Position numbers and translations under genes: made by a program. From Ariolimax columbianus (lineage: Eukaryota > Mollusca > Gastropoda > Stylommatophora > Arionidae), in the NCBI GenBank assembly GCA_036924085.1, contig JAVGWX010000019.1:13616696-13680695 (forward strand): a stretch of 64,000 nucleotides of DNA. Direction: 5' to 3'. The notes below the pieces were generated by a model. It made no database searches, was not told the DNA's origin, and worked only from the letters and a program-made list of their open reading frames with translations. Position 1 is the stretch's first letter, and each line of letters starts with the position of its first letter. Shown one piece after another: positions 10,852-22,143 of this stretch.

Positions 10852-13800
10852 TTCTTCTTCTTCTTCTTCTTCGTTGCAGTCAGACAGTAACCATTATTTT
10901 TTCGAAAAAAGCGGTGGTCATCCTGAGGCTGTCGCCTCTGCCATAGAGCTTGTCTTGCAGTTCCACTGGTGATGGCCACATCTGCTCTCGCTGATCCTCG
11001 TATGTCGGGCTGTTCTGCAGCAGATGTTCAGCGGTCATTTTACCGGTATCGCACGGGCATTCGTCGGTACCACCTATCTTCAATTTGTTGAATAGGTGGT
11101 ACCTCAGTCTATTGTGGCCAGTGCGAAGTCTGAAGACAACGACCTGCTCTCTTCGGTTCAACTGGTAATAGGCATCGTTTTTGGTGTAACCAGTATGTTC
11201 GGTTTCCGATTTGGTTATGTATATGGCTTTGATAAGCCGTTTTGACTCTTCGTACGTCATACTAGTATCTGTTTGTGGTAGTCTTGCACCTTCTTTTGCC
11301 AGTCTGTCTGCCTCCTCGTTGCCTTCGATGTTGCAGTGTGATGGGACCCACTGTACCACTACCCTTTTTGGTGCGGACTGCTGGCACAGTTTGCAAAGTG
11401 CTACTCTTAAGTCATTAAGCTCGGTGTTTTTCTAGCTTTTTAGCGCTATGACTACGGCGAGAGCATCTGTAAGCAGAACTATATGGTTTTCATTTTCTTT
11501 ATGTGTCACCATTTCTTCCACTGCCGCCCTCAGTGCCTCTGCCTCCACTCTGAAACTGCTTGTGTACTTACCAGTAGCGAATGGCAATGTTATTTGTCTG
11601 CCATTTGGTAGGTTCAGGAATGCTCCTGCCCCTCCGTTCTGTGTAGTGTTTGTTACAGAACCGTCTGTGTATGCATGGGTCCAGTCCATGATTAGGTAGC
11701 TTTTCGATATAAATCTTAGGGTAGTATCTATCCTTTCTTTTTCAGTCTGGCAGTTTTTGTTTCCAATACCTGGTATATTTTCTACCACCTCTGGAAATAT
11801 ATCCTGCCTCCAGGTAGGTTTTCGTACAGTAGTGATGGGTTTTGGTGTTGTTAGTGCGTTTATGGGATCTTCGTGCATATTTGCTTTGGCTATTTCTGCA
11901 AAGTTTCTCCGCTTTAGTTTCCCATTTCCCAAATTGTTTAGTCTCTGGTGCATTGGATGGTCAGTAAGTCTTCGGAGTTTCTCTGACTGCAGCTGGGCTC
12001 TGCAGTCTCTTCTATCGGTCATGAATTGCAGTTTTGTAATCTTTTCAAGTTCTACAATTGGCGTTGACTTCATGCCTCCTGTTATAACTCTCATTGCTTG
12101 GTTTTGAAGTTTGCTAACTTTATCAAAGTTCGCCTTTGCTGCTGTTGCCCATGCCGCAATGCCATACTCGAGAACTGGTCTCACTCTTCCAGTGTACAGT
12201 TTCTTTAGTATGCCTTCGTCTGCTCCCCAGCTTATGCCAGCAAGTTTCCTCATGATCGCCATTCTTTCTCTGGCTCTCATTCGGTTTCTCTCGATCTGAC
12301 TTTTCCATGTCATGCGCCGATCAAATGTGACTCCCAGATAGGTTGGGTTGTCGTTTGGCTGCAGGAATTTGCCATTTAAACTAAATTTGGTATTTGGGGT
12401 TTTATTGAAAGCGAGAATATTGTGCATGTGGTTTTCTCCTCGTTTATTTTGACCAGCCATGAGTTCGCCCACTCTTCCAGCGATGTTAGGGCCTGCTGCA
12501 TCCGATTTATTGCTATGGTGAGATTCTTTTCAGAGGTCCACATAGCCAGATCGTCTGGAAACATTGAGCTATGGACTCTCCTTGGTATATTCTCTGTAAT
12601 GTCGTTTATATATACCAGGAAGAGTGTGGGTGACAGTACCCCGCCCCCCCCCTTGGGGTACTCCCTGCTCGAGTGTCACCTTCTTGCTCATCTGCCCTTG
12701 TACTTGGACTCTGGCCGTTCTTTGTTTGAGGTAATGGTTGATCCACTTGTACATTTTCCCACAAACATCACTTCTTTTTAGCTTGACTCAAAGTCCGTCT
12801 TTCCAGATTATGTCAAATGCCTTTTCCAGATCTACCCAAACAGCTACTGTGTGTTTCTGTGCCTGGTAGGCATCTTCTAATTCCTGGGCTATGAGGATGA
12901 CCTGGTCCTCAGTGGATCTGTGCTGACTAAAGCCGGCTTGCTGTGGAATTAGTATTCGTTTTTCTTCCAGATTCCACATCAGTCTGGTGTTTATCATACG
13001 TTCCATCAGCTTGACGACACAGCTCAGTAGGCTGATGGGCCTGTATCCATTTGGATCTGTTTTGTCCTTTCCTTTTTTTGGTACTGATCTCTCCAAGCCT
13101 GGGGTACAATTCCCCTTTTCCAGCTTTGGTTCAGGACCGATAGCAGTTTCCACTTCGCTGTTTGGCCCAGCCCCATCAGCACTTCGTTTTTTATCCCGTC
13201 TTTTCCGGGAGATTTCCTTTTCTTTAATGTTCTCATAGCCTCTTCCATTTCGCTCATTGTTAATTTGGCCATCATGTGCTCTTCGGGTGCCGTATTGATG
13301 TTGTCGTGCCCCTTTAGCTCTTCACTAATGTCTGTATGCCTATTTGCAGGGACCTCGATGTGGTTTACTCTGGCATAGTGATCGACAAAAGCGTTTGCGG
13401 CTTTCTTACAGGTGAGCAAGTTTTCGCCCTGCTTGATGGTAATTTGTTTGTTTGACGGGGTTTCGTCGTTCATGGCTCTGACTAGCTTCCATAGCTTGTT
13501 CCCTTCTTTGTCCAGGTTTAGGCTTTCCGTTTTGTTTTTCCAGCTTTCTCTTGCTGTTTGCTTGAGAGTGTATTTGTATTTCGCCGTAGCGGCTTTGAGG
13601 GCGATGTTTGCCTCCATGGATTTTTCTCGCTCTGCCATGTTCCTAGAATTTGTTACTGCATCTTCCACTTTCTGCAACTCATCATTCCAGTAGGGCTTAT
13701 AGTTTTTCCTAGCTCCTCTTGGGATGGTTTCAGTGGCGGCTTGCATTATTGCCTTGCTTAGGCTTTCCACCATGGGCTTCATTTTGTTGTTTCATTTTGT

Positions 13801-14900
13801 TGATGGTTTCACACAGCCCATCTGTCAGGATTGCAAATCTGTCCTAGTCGGCTCGTTTGTAATTTCAACGTGAGAGCGGTTTTGTTTCCTGTGGGCCTAC
13901 TTCCATATCAATGTCTAGCCTTATCGGCCTGTGATCGCTACCTGCCAGTTGGTTTAGCACCTGGCGGTCTATTTTATGGTGTATGTCCTGTGTGGAGAAG
14001 GCCAAAACTGGAGTCGAGGTGGTACGCCATGTTCTAGAATAGAAACTAGGGCTATCCTCCGGCCTATTGATTAGGGAGAGATTTGTATCTATCTCCCAAT
14101 CTTCCACTTCGTCACTTCTGCTGTCTGTGTCAGAGTATCCCCATCTCTCCGAGTGGCTGTTGAAATCTCCAACTACTATGCAGTTGGAGTCTCTGACCTC
14201 CATACTCGAGAGCGATAGGTCTCTATTTGGTGGTCCGTACAGATTGAAAATGCGGAGCTTCGTCTCTTGAGTCATTTTGTCAACTCCTACAATTTCTGCT
14301 TGTCCGGTGTGACTGACAGGTACCGCGCTACTCGGTATGCAGTTTCTGGTCAGTATCAGGACCCCTCCTTTGTGGCCTTCTCTATCGAGATTGAGAATTT
14401 ATGATTGTTGTTGAGGTGCGTTTCTGGATACATGCCACGTCAATCTTACCTTCATGCAGGTGATGTGTTAGGGAAAGCTTTTTGTTAATGACTCCCTCCA
14501 CATTCCACTGTAGTATTTTGAGGGTCTTGAGTTTTTGGTCAATAAAGGTTGCCCCATAGCCATGTGCCTTGACTCGACGACACATGGGTGGGTGACCACC
14601 AGTAGTCAAGGGTGGGCCCCTTCGAGGCGTGAGGCCCGGCACTCTCGCTGCCTGGCGGGACTCCGCAGGATGAGCGCCATACGTTTTTCTGATCGGTTGT
14701 ACTATCATCATGCTGCGATTTACGTTGCACTGTTTTGTTAGGCTTGCGGCCCCGTGCATCCGATTTCAAGAGGCGTTTCTGTAGGGATGCCCTCCTTAGC
14801 ATTTGGCTGTCCCCAGCCTATCTGCAAGGCAGCAGTTGTTTATGATCAGAGTTGTCTCTCTTATGGAAGTTGTCTTTCCAGACTAACGAGTCTTCCCTAC
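10852..14900 (-). mobile_element. I-like non-LTR retrotransposon copy A, (GAA)n-tailed family
   Basis: Reading on -, the N-terminal extension and APE-type endonuclease occupy about 14759-13865. They include VACIQ near 14418, GDFNSHSERWGY near 14165 and SDHRPIRLDIDME near 13930. The linker is at 13782-13030. The reverse transcriptase is at 13153-12376, with KSPGKDG, PISLLSC, QQAGFSQHRSTEDQV, VDLEKAFD and PQGG. The palm box is degraded around 12560 (FPDDLAMW for FADDLAMW). RNase H is at about 11700-11320 (AYTDGS, VEAEALRAAV, LTDALAVV, SHCNIEGNEEADRLAKEG). A CPCDTGKMTAEHLLQNS tail is a broken CCHC. The 3' end is (GAA)8 read on -. Several frameshifts and stops make it inactive. No separate ORF1 is visible upstream of the endonuclease. 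It forms the 3' part of the 6.8-kb composite bounded by TTTTACCC repeats. Confidence 0.88.
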
Positions 14901-15284
14901 TCGTGTCTATAGGGTGCGGTGATGATATGTGAGATGATATATGATATATGATATGGACTGGTTTACCCGAAAGAGAGGCAGTCCAGTGTGTCTGTACCCC
15001 AGGATCGTCACGTCCTGCCAGAAACGTAGCATTTGCATGTGAGTGGGGTATCTCTTTCTCCCTTTATTTTCTTGGCTTCTATGCAGGGATGGTACGCCTA
15101 GCATTCCCGGCAAACCTGAGATGTTACCACAGTGGGGCAGGTGTGCAATGTCCGCTGGTCTGCATCTCTTCTGCGTCCATTGGTATGGATGATAGCGTAC
15201 AGAGGTACATATCGAAGCAGAAGTGCATTTAATCAGGGGACAAGCCTGGTAATGTCACGGAGATGTTGTTCGCCTGGTTTGCGG
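14901..15284 (-). other. Sequence joining 28S 3' end to retrotransposon (5'UTR or rDNA 3' spacer)
   Basis: On - it follows the 28S 3' end and leads into the element. The same sequence in the same position occurs on + at 18050-18450, including GGACGCAGAAG, GCGGACATTGCACA, GAATGCTAGGCGTACCATC and ACACACTGGACTG-type words. Because both copies have it between 28S and element, I cannot tell whether it is the element's own 5'UTR or rDNA 3' spacer. Confidence 0.6.
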
Positions 15285-15580
15285 ACATATCTCGTGGTCA
15301 AGGAGTGAGTCTAAACAGTTGACAATGAGGTGGCTGCTTTACTGTTTTCGATGACCTGACCAGGAACTAAGTCTTATGTTAGTGGTTTCGCACCTCATCG
15401 CCGTATAGGGTGAATATCGAGGAGCTATCCGCCCGCTTTGATCAGCGGATGGAAGAGACCTCTTTCTGTGGCTCGACCTGGTAGGGTTGAGGCGCGATCC
15501 CCAGGTCCCGACCATATCGAAGCCTCCCATTGCAGTGGTGCTGAGAATTTGGGCGGGATTCCGGCTAATAAGCGTCCGGC
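15285..15580 (-). rRNA. 28S rRNA: 28S rRNA 3'-terminal fragment
   Basis: Read on -, it starts around GGCCGGACGC...GGAATCCCGCCC, which corresponds to the GAACGCCTCTAAGTCAGAATCCCGCC region of 28S. It ends around AGTAAAGCAGCCACCTCATTGTCAACTGTT...CTTGACCACGAG, the counterpart of the final helix of animal 28S. It is fused on its 5' side directly to 18S (see 15581-16693) and on its 3' side to the retrotransposon leader. The parallel fragment is 17650-18050 on +. Confidence 0.75.
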
Positions 15581-16693
15581 CGAAGAGTCATCGAATCAGC
15601 TCCTGCGGATCGCTAGTCGGCCTCGTTTATGGTCAGAACTACGACAGTATCTGATCGTCTTCGCGCCTCTGACTTTCGTTCTTGATTAATGAAAACATTC
15701 TTGACAAATGCTTTTGCAGTAGCTCGCCTTGCGGCGATTCAAGAATTTTACCTCTAACGCCGCAATACGAATGCCCCCGTTTGTCCCTTGTAATCATTAC
15801 CTCCAGTTCGGAAAACCAACAAAATAGAACCGAGGTCCTATTCCATTATTCCATGCACCATTATACAGGCAGCCGAGGCCTGCTTTAAACACTCTAATTT
15901 TTTCAAAATAAACGCGCCGGCCACCCAGGACGCTCAGCGAAGAGCACCCGTGGGAGAGAGCCGGCAGACGGTAGGGCAGGACACAACGGGCAGTGAACCG
16001 GCGCGAGCCAGACCGCCCGCCTGCGTCTGAGATCCAACTACGAGTTTTTTAACTGCAACAACTTTAATATACGCTATTGGAGCTGGAATTACCGCGGCTG
16101 CTAGCACCAGACTTGCCCTCCAATAGATCCTCGTTAAAGTGTTTAAAGTGTACTCATTCTAATTACGGGGCCTCGAAAGAGTCCCGCATTGTTATTTTTC
16201 GTCACTACCTCTCCGTGCCGGGAGTGGGTAAGTTGCGCACCTGCTGCCTTCCTTGGATGTGGTAGCCGTTTCTCATGCTCCCTCTCTGGAATCGAACCCT
16301 GATTCCCCGTTACCCGTTACAAACATGAAAGGCATGTCACGTACCATCGACATTTGATAGGGCAGACATTTGAAAGATGCGTCGCCGGCACATGAGGCCA
16401 TGCGATCAGCACAAAGTTATCCAGAGTCACCAGTGGGGACGCCGCAACCCCGGCAGAGGAAACGACGATTGGTTTTGAACTAATAAAAGCGCTCTTTCCG
16501 CGAGAGTCGGAGCTTGGTAAGCATGTATTAGCTCTAGAATTGCCACAGCTGTCCAAGTAGGATCGTGTCATCTAAGGAACCTCGACTGATTTAATGAGCC
16601 ATTCGCGGTTTCACCGTGAGACAGTGTGAACTTAGACATGCAGGGCTTAATCTTTGAGACAAGCATATGACTACTGGCAGGATCAACCAGATA
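15581..16693 (-). rRNA. 18S rRNA: 18S rRNA gene fragment, reverse strand (5' part)
   Basis: The 5' end is the reverse complement of CAACCAGATA at 16684-16693. It runs through the whole 5' domain and GCTGCTAGCACCAG/core (about 16100) to CGACTAGCGATCCGCAGGAGCTGATTCGATGACTCT near 15585, and then switches to 28S sequence. Roughly 1,110 nt, so about 60 percent of 18S. It differs from the + copy at many positions and is closer to a normal 18S in some segments, for example the CTTGAATCGCC region. It is a truncated pseudogene within the inverted rDNA block. Confidence 0.88.
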
Positions 16694-17352
16694 TATGTCG
16701 GAGACGTACATACCGCACACACCGGTCGGTCGGCGGAGGACGGGTGTGTAAAAAGCTTCACTGGGACGGTCGCAGGGACCGACTGACGGAACGGACGGAC
16801 GGTTGTTCCACCCGTCCCTCACTCCGTCGACCTAGGACCGCCTGACAGGGGCCCCTACACGCACCAGACGACCGATCGACCGACCGGGCTCGCTCGAAGA
16901 GGGACGGCAGCGCTCTGCGCAGAACGGATCCCAATGACCTCGGCAATGAATTTCACTGGGACTAGAGAAAATTTGGCCTGCGGCCTGCCCTTCTCTCGAG
17001 GGTTGGTTCCCGGGAGAACACAGGGCCTTGAGGCACGATTCCTGCTTTCAATTTGCCGGTCACAAGCTCTTTGCGAGAGTCTGACCATTAGCGAGACGAA
17101 CTGTCGAGCTCTGCTATAAGCCTTTGATAAATCACCTAAATCTGACAACGTTTCCTGATACGGATCAGAGAAGCGCACCTCGGTGGAGGAGACGCCACAA
17201 CAAACCACACCCCAATAGCTCTACGGGGAAAGGCAGGCGCGCGTTTTCCGCAAGCCCGCGCTATCGCTCCACCTGGCGGGACTGAGATCGCTTTACGAAC
17301 ACTTTTTGAAATTGAATTGCGTCGGCGAAACAACTACCCCAGATGTCATCCT
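16694..17352 (-). other. rDNA spacer / 5'ETS-like sequence, reverse copy
   Basis: It is the reverse complement match of 8579-9153, in the correct position upstream of the reverse 18S. Homology starts at 17352 (CATCTGGGGTAG on -), exactly where a retrotransposon fragment ends. It is somewhat longer than the + copy (about 659 versus 575 bp). Confidence 0.75.
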
Positions 17353-17649
17353 GTTTTATTGTAATTTGTTTGTTTCATGGAGTTTCGTTATTTATGGCTC
17401 TGACTAGCTTCCATAGTTTGTTCCCTTCTTTGTCTAAATTGAGGCTTTCTGTTTTGTTTTTCCAGCTTTCTCTTGTTGTTTGGTTTAGAGTGAATTTGTA
17501 TTTCGCCGTGGTGGCTTTGATGGCGATATTTGCCTCCATAGATTTTTCTCGCTCTGCCATGCTCTTCCGCTTTCTGCAAATACTAATTCCAATAGCGCTT
17601 ATAATTTTTTTTGCCCCTCTTGGGATGGTTTCAGTGGCAGCTTGCATTA
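17349..17649 (-). mobile_element. Fragment of (GAA)n-tailed I-like element (endonuclease-RT linker)
   Basis: The reverse strand encodes MQAATETIPRGAKK through NKTESLNLDKEGNKLWKLVRA, the linker between endonuclease and RT of the same family as copy A. It is cut off at 17649 next to the second TTTTACCC and at 17349 by rDNA spacer. On the - strand it is the extreme 5' end of the composite insertion. Confidence 0.85.
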
Positions 17650-17657
17650 TTTTACCC
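17650..17657 (+). repeat. Target-site duplication, right copy (TTTTACCC)
   Basis: Pairs with 10844-10851. Downstream, the 28S sequence continues as TACTAATGACATG...TAATCCTGCTCA. Confidence 0.7.
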
Positions 17658-18050
17658 TACTAATGACATGACGTTGCTACTTTAATCCTGCTCAATTCGT
17701 GAGGAGCCGAAGACATTTGGTTCACGTACTAGGCTGATAAGCCAACGGCGCGAGGCTACCATGTGAGGGATTACGGCCGAACGCATCTAAGTCGGAATCC
17801 CGCAGAAAATCCCAGCACAATTGCTTTAGGAGGCTTCGATATGATCAGGACTGGGGCTCGCGCCTCAGCCCCACCCGGTAGAGCGGCAAAAAGAGGTCTC
17901 TGCCGTCCGCCGAATAAAGCGGGCGGGTAGCTGCTCGATATTCACCCTATACGGCGAGGAAGTGCGAAACCACCAACAGAAGACTTAGTTCTTTGTCGGG
18001 GTGTCATAAACAGAAGAGCAACCACCTCACTGTGAACTGTCGAGACCAGG
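17650..18050 (+). rRNA. 28S rRNA: 28S rRNA 3'-terminal fragment, + strand
   Basis: It starts at TTTTACCCTACTAATGAC, continues TAATCCTGCTCA, GACATTTGGTTCACG, GGCTGATAAGCCAACGG, GCGCGAGGCTACCAT and ACGGCCGAACGCATCTAAGT, and then the terminal region to ACCACCTCACTGTGAACTGT near 18045. This is the normal order of the last 400 nt of 28S. Changes such as the loss around GAGGAGCCGAAGACATTTGG mark it as degenerate. It continues 28S from 10851 once the composite between the two TTTTACCC copies is removed. Confidence 0.85.
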
Positions 18051-21000
18051 CGAACAACATCTCCGTGACTTTACCAGGCTTGTCCCCTGGCTAAATGCAC
18101 TCCTGCCTCGATCTCTACCTCTGTCTGCTATCAGCCATACCAATGGACGCAGAAGCGATGCAGGCTAGCGGACATTGCACATCTGCCCTATTGTGTCAAC
18201 CTCCCAGGTGGTGGTGAATGCTAGGCGTACCATCACTGCGAAGGGGCCGAGAAAATAGAGGGAGCAAAGAGATACCCCACTCACATGCATTTGCTACGTT
18301 TCTGGCAAGACGTGACGATCCTGGGATACAGACACACTGGACTGGCTCTCTTCCGGGTTAGTACAAACCAGTACATAGTCCATATCATTTATCATATCTC
18401 ATATATCATGACCGCACCCTATATACACGAGTAGTGTAGGCTCGCTAGTCCTCTAAGACAACTTCCATAAAAGAGACAACTCTGATCACAAACAACTGCT
18501 GCCTTGCAGATAGGCTGGGGACAGCCAAAGGCTAAGGAGGGCATCCCTACAGAAACGCCTGTTTAAATCGGATGCACTGGGCCACAGGCTTAACGAAACA
18601 TTGCAACGTAAATCGCAGTATGATGACGAGACAACCTATCAGAATAAAGTATGGCGCTCATCCTGTGGAGTCCCGCCAGGCAGCGAGAGTGCCGGGCCTC
18701 ACGCCTCGAAGGAACCCACCCTTGACTACTGGTGGTCACCCACCAATGTGTTGTGGAGTCGAGGCACGTGGCTATGGGTCAACATCTATTGACCAAAAAC
18801 TCAAGACCGTCAAAATACTACAGTCGAATGCGGAGGGAGTCATTAACAAAAAGCTTTCCCTAACACATCACTTGCATGAAGATAAGATTGACGTGGCATG
18901 TATCCAAGAAACGCACCTCAACAACAACAACACATTCTGAAACAGAGGATACCAGGCCTTACGTCTGGAAAGAGAAGGTCACAAAGGAGGTGTTCTGATA
19001 CTGACCCGTAACTGCTTACCGAGTAGCGCGATACTCGGACACAGACAGCAAAGGTGACGAAGTTGAAGATTGGGAGATATACACAAATCTATATCTAATC
19101 AATAGGCCGGAGGATAGACTTGCTTCTATTCTAAAACATGGCATACCACCTCTACTCCAGATTTGGCCTTTTCCACAGTGGACATTCACCATAAAATAGA
19201 TCGCCAGGTGCTAAACCAATTGGCAGGTAGCGACCACAGGCCAATTAGGCTAGAAGTTGATGTGGAAGTAGGCCCATAGGAAAACAAAACCGCTCCTACG
19301 TTGGAATTACAAAAGAGCCGACTGGGACAGATTTGCAAACCTGACAGATGCGCTGTGTGAAACCATCAACACACGGAATAACAAAATGAAGCCCATGGTG
19401 GAAAGCCTAAGCAAAGCAATAATGCAAGCAGCCACTGAAACCATCCCAAGAGAGGCAAGCAAAAATTATAAGCCCTATTAGAATGATGATTTGCAGAAAG
19501 CAAATGCTAGGAACATGGCAAATCGAGAACAATCTATGGAGGCAAATATCGCCCTCAAAGCCACCACGGGGAAATACAAATACACTCTAAACCAAACAGC
19601 AAGAGAAAGCTGGAAAAATAAAACAGAAAGCCTCAATCTAGACAAAGAAGGGAACAAACTATGGAAGCTAGTCAGAGCCATGAATGACGAAACTCCATCA
19701 AACAAACAAATTACAATCAAATAGGGCGACAACATGCTTACTGGAAAAAAAGCAGCAAACGCCTTTTTTGAACATTATGCCAGAGCAAACCACATCGGTG
19801 TTTCGACAGATAGGCATACGGACATTAGTAAAGAGCAAAAGGGGCACGACAACATCAATATGTCACCAGAAGAGCATATGATGGCAAAGTTAACAATGAA
19901 TGAAATGGAATAGGCCATGAGAACATTAAAGAAAAGGAAATCTCCCGGAAAAGACGGGATAACAAACGAAATGCTGATGGGGCTGGGCCAAACAGCAAAG
20001 AGGAAACTGCTATCAGTCCTGAACCAAAGCTGGAAAATAGTCATTGTACCCCAGGCACGGAAAGACGCAGTACTCGTAACAATACCAAAGAAAGGAAAAG
20101 ACAAAAAAGATCCAAATGGATACAGGCCTATCAGCTTATTGAGCTGCATAGGCAAACTGATGGAGCGTATGATAAACACCAGACTGATGTGGTATCTGGA
20201 AGGAAAACACATACTAATTCCTAAGCAAGCAGGCTTTAGACGGTCATCCTCATAGCCCAGGAAATAGAAGATGCCTACTAGGAGCAAAAACACACAGTAG
20301 CGGTTTGGGTGGACAAGGAAAAGGCATTTGACAAAGTCTGGAAACTTAGAGTCACGCTACGAAGAAGTGAAGTTTGTGGGAAAATGTACAGATTGATCAG
20401 ACACTACTTGCAAAACAGAATAGCCAGAGTTCAAGTACAAGAGCAGATGAGCAAAAAAGGTGACATTGGAGCAAGGAGTACCCCAAGGGGAAGTACTGTC
20501 ACCCACACATTTTCTGCTGTATATAAATCATATAACAGAGAATATACCAAGAAGAGTCCATAGCTCAATGTTTGCAGACGATCTGGCTATGTGGACCTCT
20601 GAAAAAAAACTCACCATAGCAAGAAATCGTATGCAGCAGGTCCTAACATCGCTGGAAGAGTGGGCGAACTCATGGCTGGTCAAAATAAACGAGGAAAAAA
20701 CTACATGTACAATATTCTCGCTATCAAACAAACCCCAAAACGCCAAACTAAGTCTTAACGGCAAATACCTGCATCCAAACGACAACCCAAACTACCTGGG
20801 AGTCACATTTGATCGGCGCATGACATGGAAAAGTCAGATCGAGAGAAACCAAATGAGAGCCAGAGAAAGAATGGCAATCATGGGGAAACTTGCTGGCACA
20901 AGCTGGGGAGCAGACGAAAGTATACTAAAGAAAATGGACACTGGAATTGTGAGACCAGTTCTCGAATATGGCATTGCGGCATGGACAACAGCAGCAAAGG

Positions 21001-21437
21001 CGAACTTCGATAAAATTAGCAAAATCTAAAACCAAGCAATGAGAGTTATAACAGGAGGCATGATTGTAGAACTTGAAAAGATTACAAAACTGCAATCCAT
21101 GACCGACAGAAGAGACTGCAGAGCCGAGCTGCAAGCAGAGAAACTCAGAAGACTGACTGACCATTCAATACACCAGAGACTAAACAATCTCGGAAATGGG
21201 AAATTAAAGCGGAGAAACTTTGCAGAAATAGCCAAAGCAAAGATGCACGAAGACCCCATGAACGCACTAACACCAAAGCCCATCCCTACTTTACGAAAAC
21301 CTACGTGGAGGCAGCATATATATCCAGAGGTGGTAGAAAATATACCAGGTATTGGGAAAAAAAACTGCCAGACTGAAAAAGAAAGAAGAGATACTACCCT
21401 GAGTTTCATAATGAAAAATTGCTTCACAATGAGAAAA
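18051..21437 (+). mobile_element. I-like non-LTR retrotransposon copy B, 3'-truncated
   Basis: It follows directly after the 28S 3' end. It has the leader shared with 14900-15285, then the N-terminal extension and start of the endonuclease (18572-18940, ending VACIQETHLNNNN). A damaged endonuclease with an internal deletion follows near 19020 (from the TRNC region straight to DTDS). The linker is at 19390-19724. RT is at 19917-21029, with KSPGKDGITNEML, NGYRPISLLSC, LIPKQAGF (the following RSTEDQ deleted), DKEKAFDKVW and MFADDLAMW at about 20560-20590. The thumb region runs to 21427. RNase H and the (GAA)n tail are absent; the element ends in a 31-bp tandem repeat. Frameshifts and stops are frequent. 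Confidence 0.87.
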
Positions 21438-21555
21438 CGATGTCAACGAGACTTGAGAATGAGCTAAACGATGTCAACGAGACTTGACAATGAGCTAAAC
21501 GATGTCAACGAGACTTGACAATGAGCTATACGATGTCAACGAGATTGCATAGAGG
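21438..21555 (+). repeat. 31-bp tandem repeat, about 4 units
   Basis: CGATGTCAACGAGACTTGA...AATGAGCTAAA recurs at 21438, 21469, 21500 and 21531. It sits at the 3' breakpoint of copy B. Confidence 0.9.
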
Positions 21556-21941
21556 ACGAGTAGTCGGTGGCCGAACGGATAACATCCGGGTATCCCGACG
21601 TAACTGAATGTATTAATAAACTTGGTAATGAAAACGTTATTTCCGTCATAGGTCCAAACAATACTTAGCTCAGAGACTGCATGGAAGTGTCCTTTATTCT
21701 TCAACTCGTTACACAGGTGCGATGGCCACACCCTCAGCACACTGACCCTCTCCCCGCACCCCACCTTCCCATCCTCCACTGGTGAAAGTAAAAGTGACTC
21801 TACATTAACTTTTTATGAAATGCAGCCAACGAATACAATCATGATTGAGAAAGCAAACTCGATTGAAACATTGTGTATTGGATTCTGTGATGGGACATGG
21901 TGACCAGAGATAACCTACAAATGAACGCTACTTATACTCAC
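21556..21941. other. No gene recognised
   Basis: 21560-21600 includes a tRNA-like word (GTGGCCGAACGGATAAC), which could be the head of a tRNA-derived SINE, but I find no matching B box. The rest lies downstream of the exon-3 splice donor of the Ig gene on -. Confidence 0.3.
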
Positions 21942-22143
21942 GTCCTGCAGTCACGTTCTGGTGACGTCTAGAGTATTTCAGAAAGTTATCGGTTAACTCG
22001 TATTGAACTTCACATTCGTATAACCCAGCATCAGCACACATGGCATCATTGATATCCCACACAATTCTCATTGTATTCCTGTTATCAACACCTTCATTTG
22101 CACCGCTGAAAGTGATATTCCAATTTCTGCCCTTAGGAATGTT
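21942..22143 (-). CDS. Exon 3 of Ig-domain gene, copy 3 (C-terminal half of Ig fold)
   Basis: A polypyrimidine tract and TTAG acceptor precede 22143. The 202-nt exon reads in phase 0 as NIPKGRNWNITF...RIVWDIND...DAGLYECEVQY...HQNVTAG and ends at GAC|GTGAGT in phase 1. The D-A-G-L-Y-E-C signature is the strand-F motif of immunoglobulin domains, with the second disulfide cysteine. NIT and NVT are potential N-glycosylation sites. It completes the fold begun in exon 2 (31013-31218), whose cysteine is in LSLICET. It joins exon 2 without frame change. It has no stop codons and clean splice sites. What follows it (second Ig, lectin or other domain) is not visible. Confidence 0.75.

Noticed and set aside
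10852..17649. Site-specific rDNA element (R1/R2/R4-type) proposal
   Set aside because: Only one copy sits in 28S; five others have unrelated targets. The family cannot be called rDNA-specific from this window, although its link to the 28S 3' end remains open.
21560..21600. tRNA gene
   Set aside because: Only a 5' tRNA-like word; no acceptor stem pairing or B box could be found.
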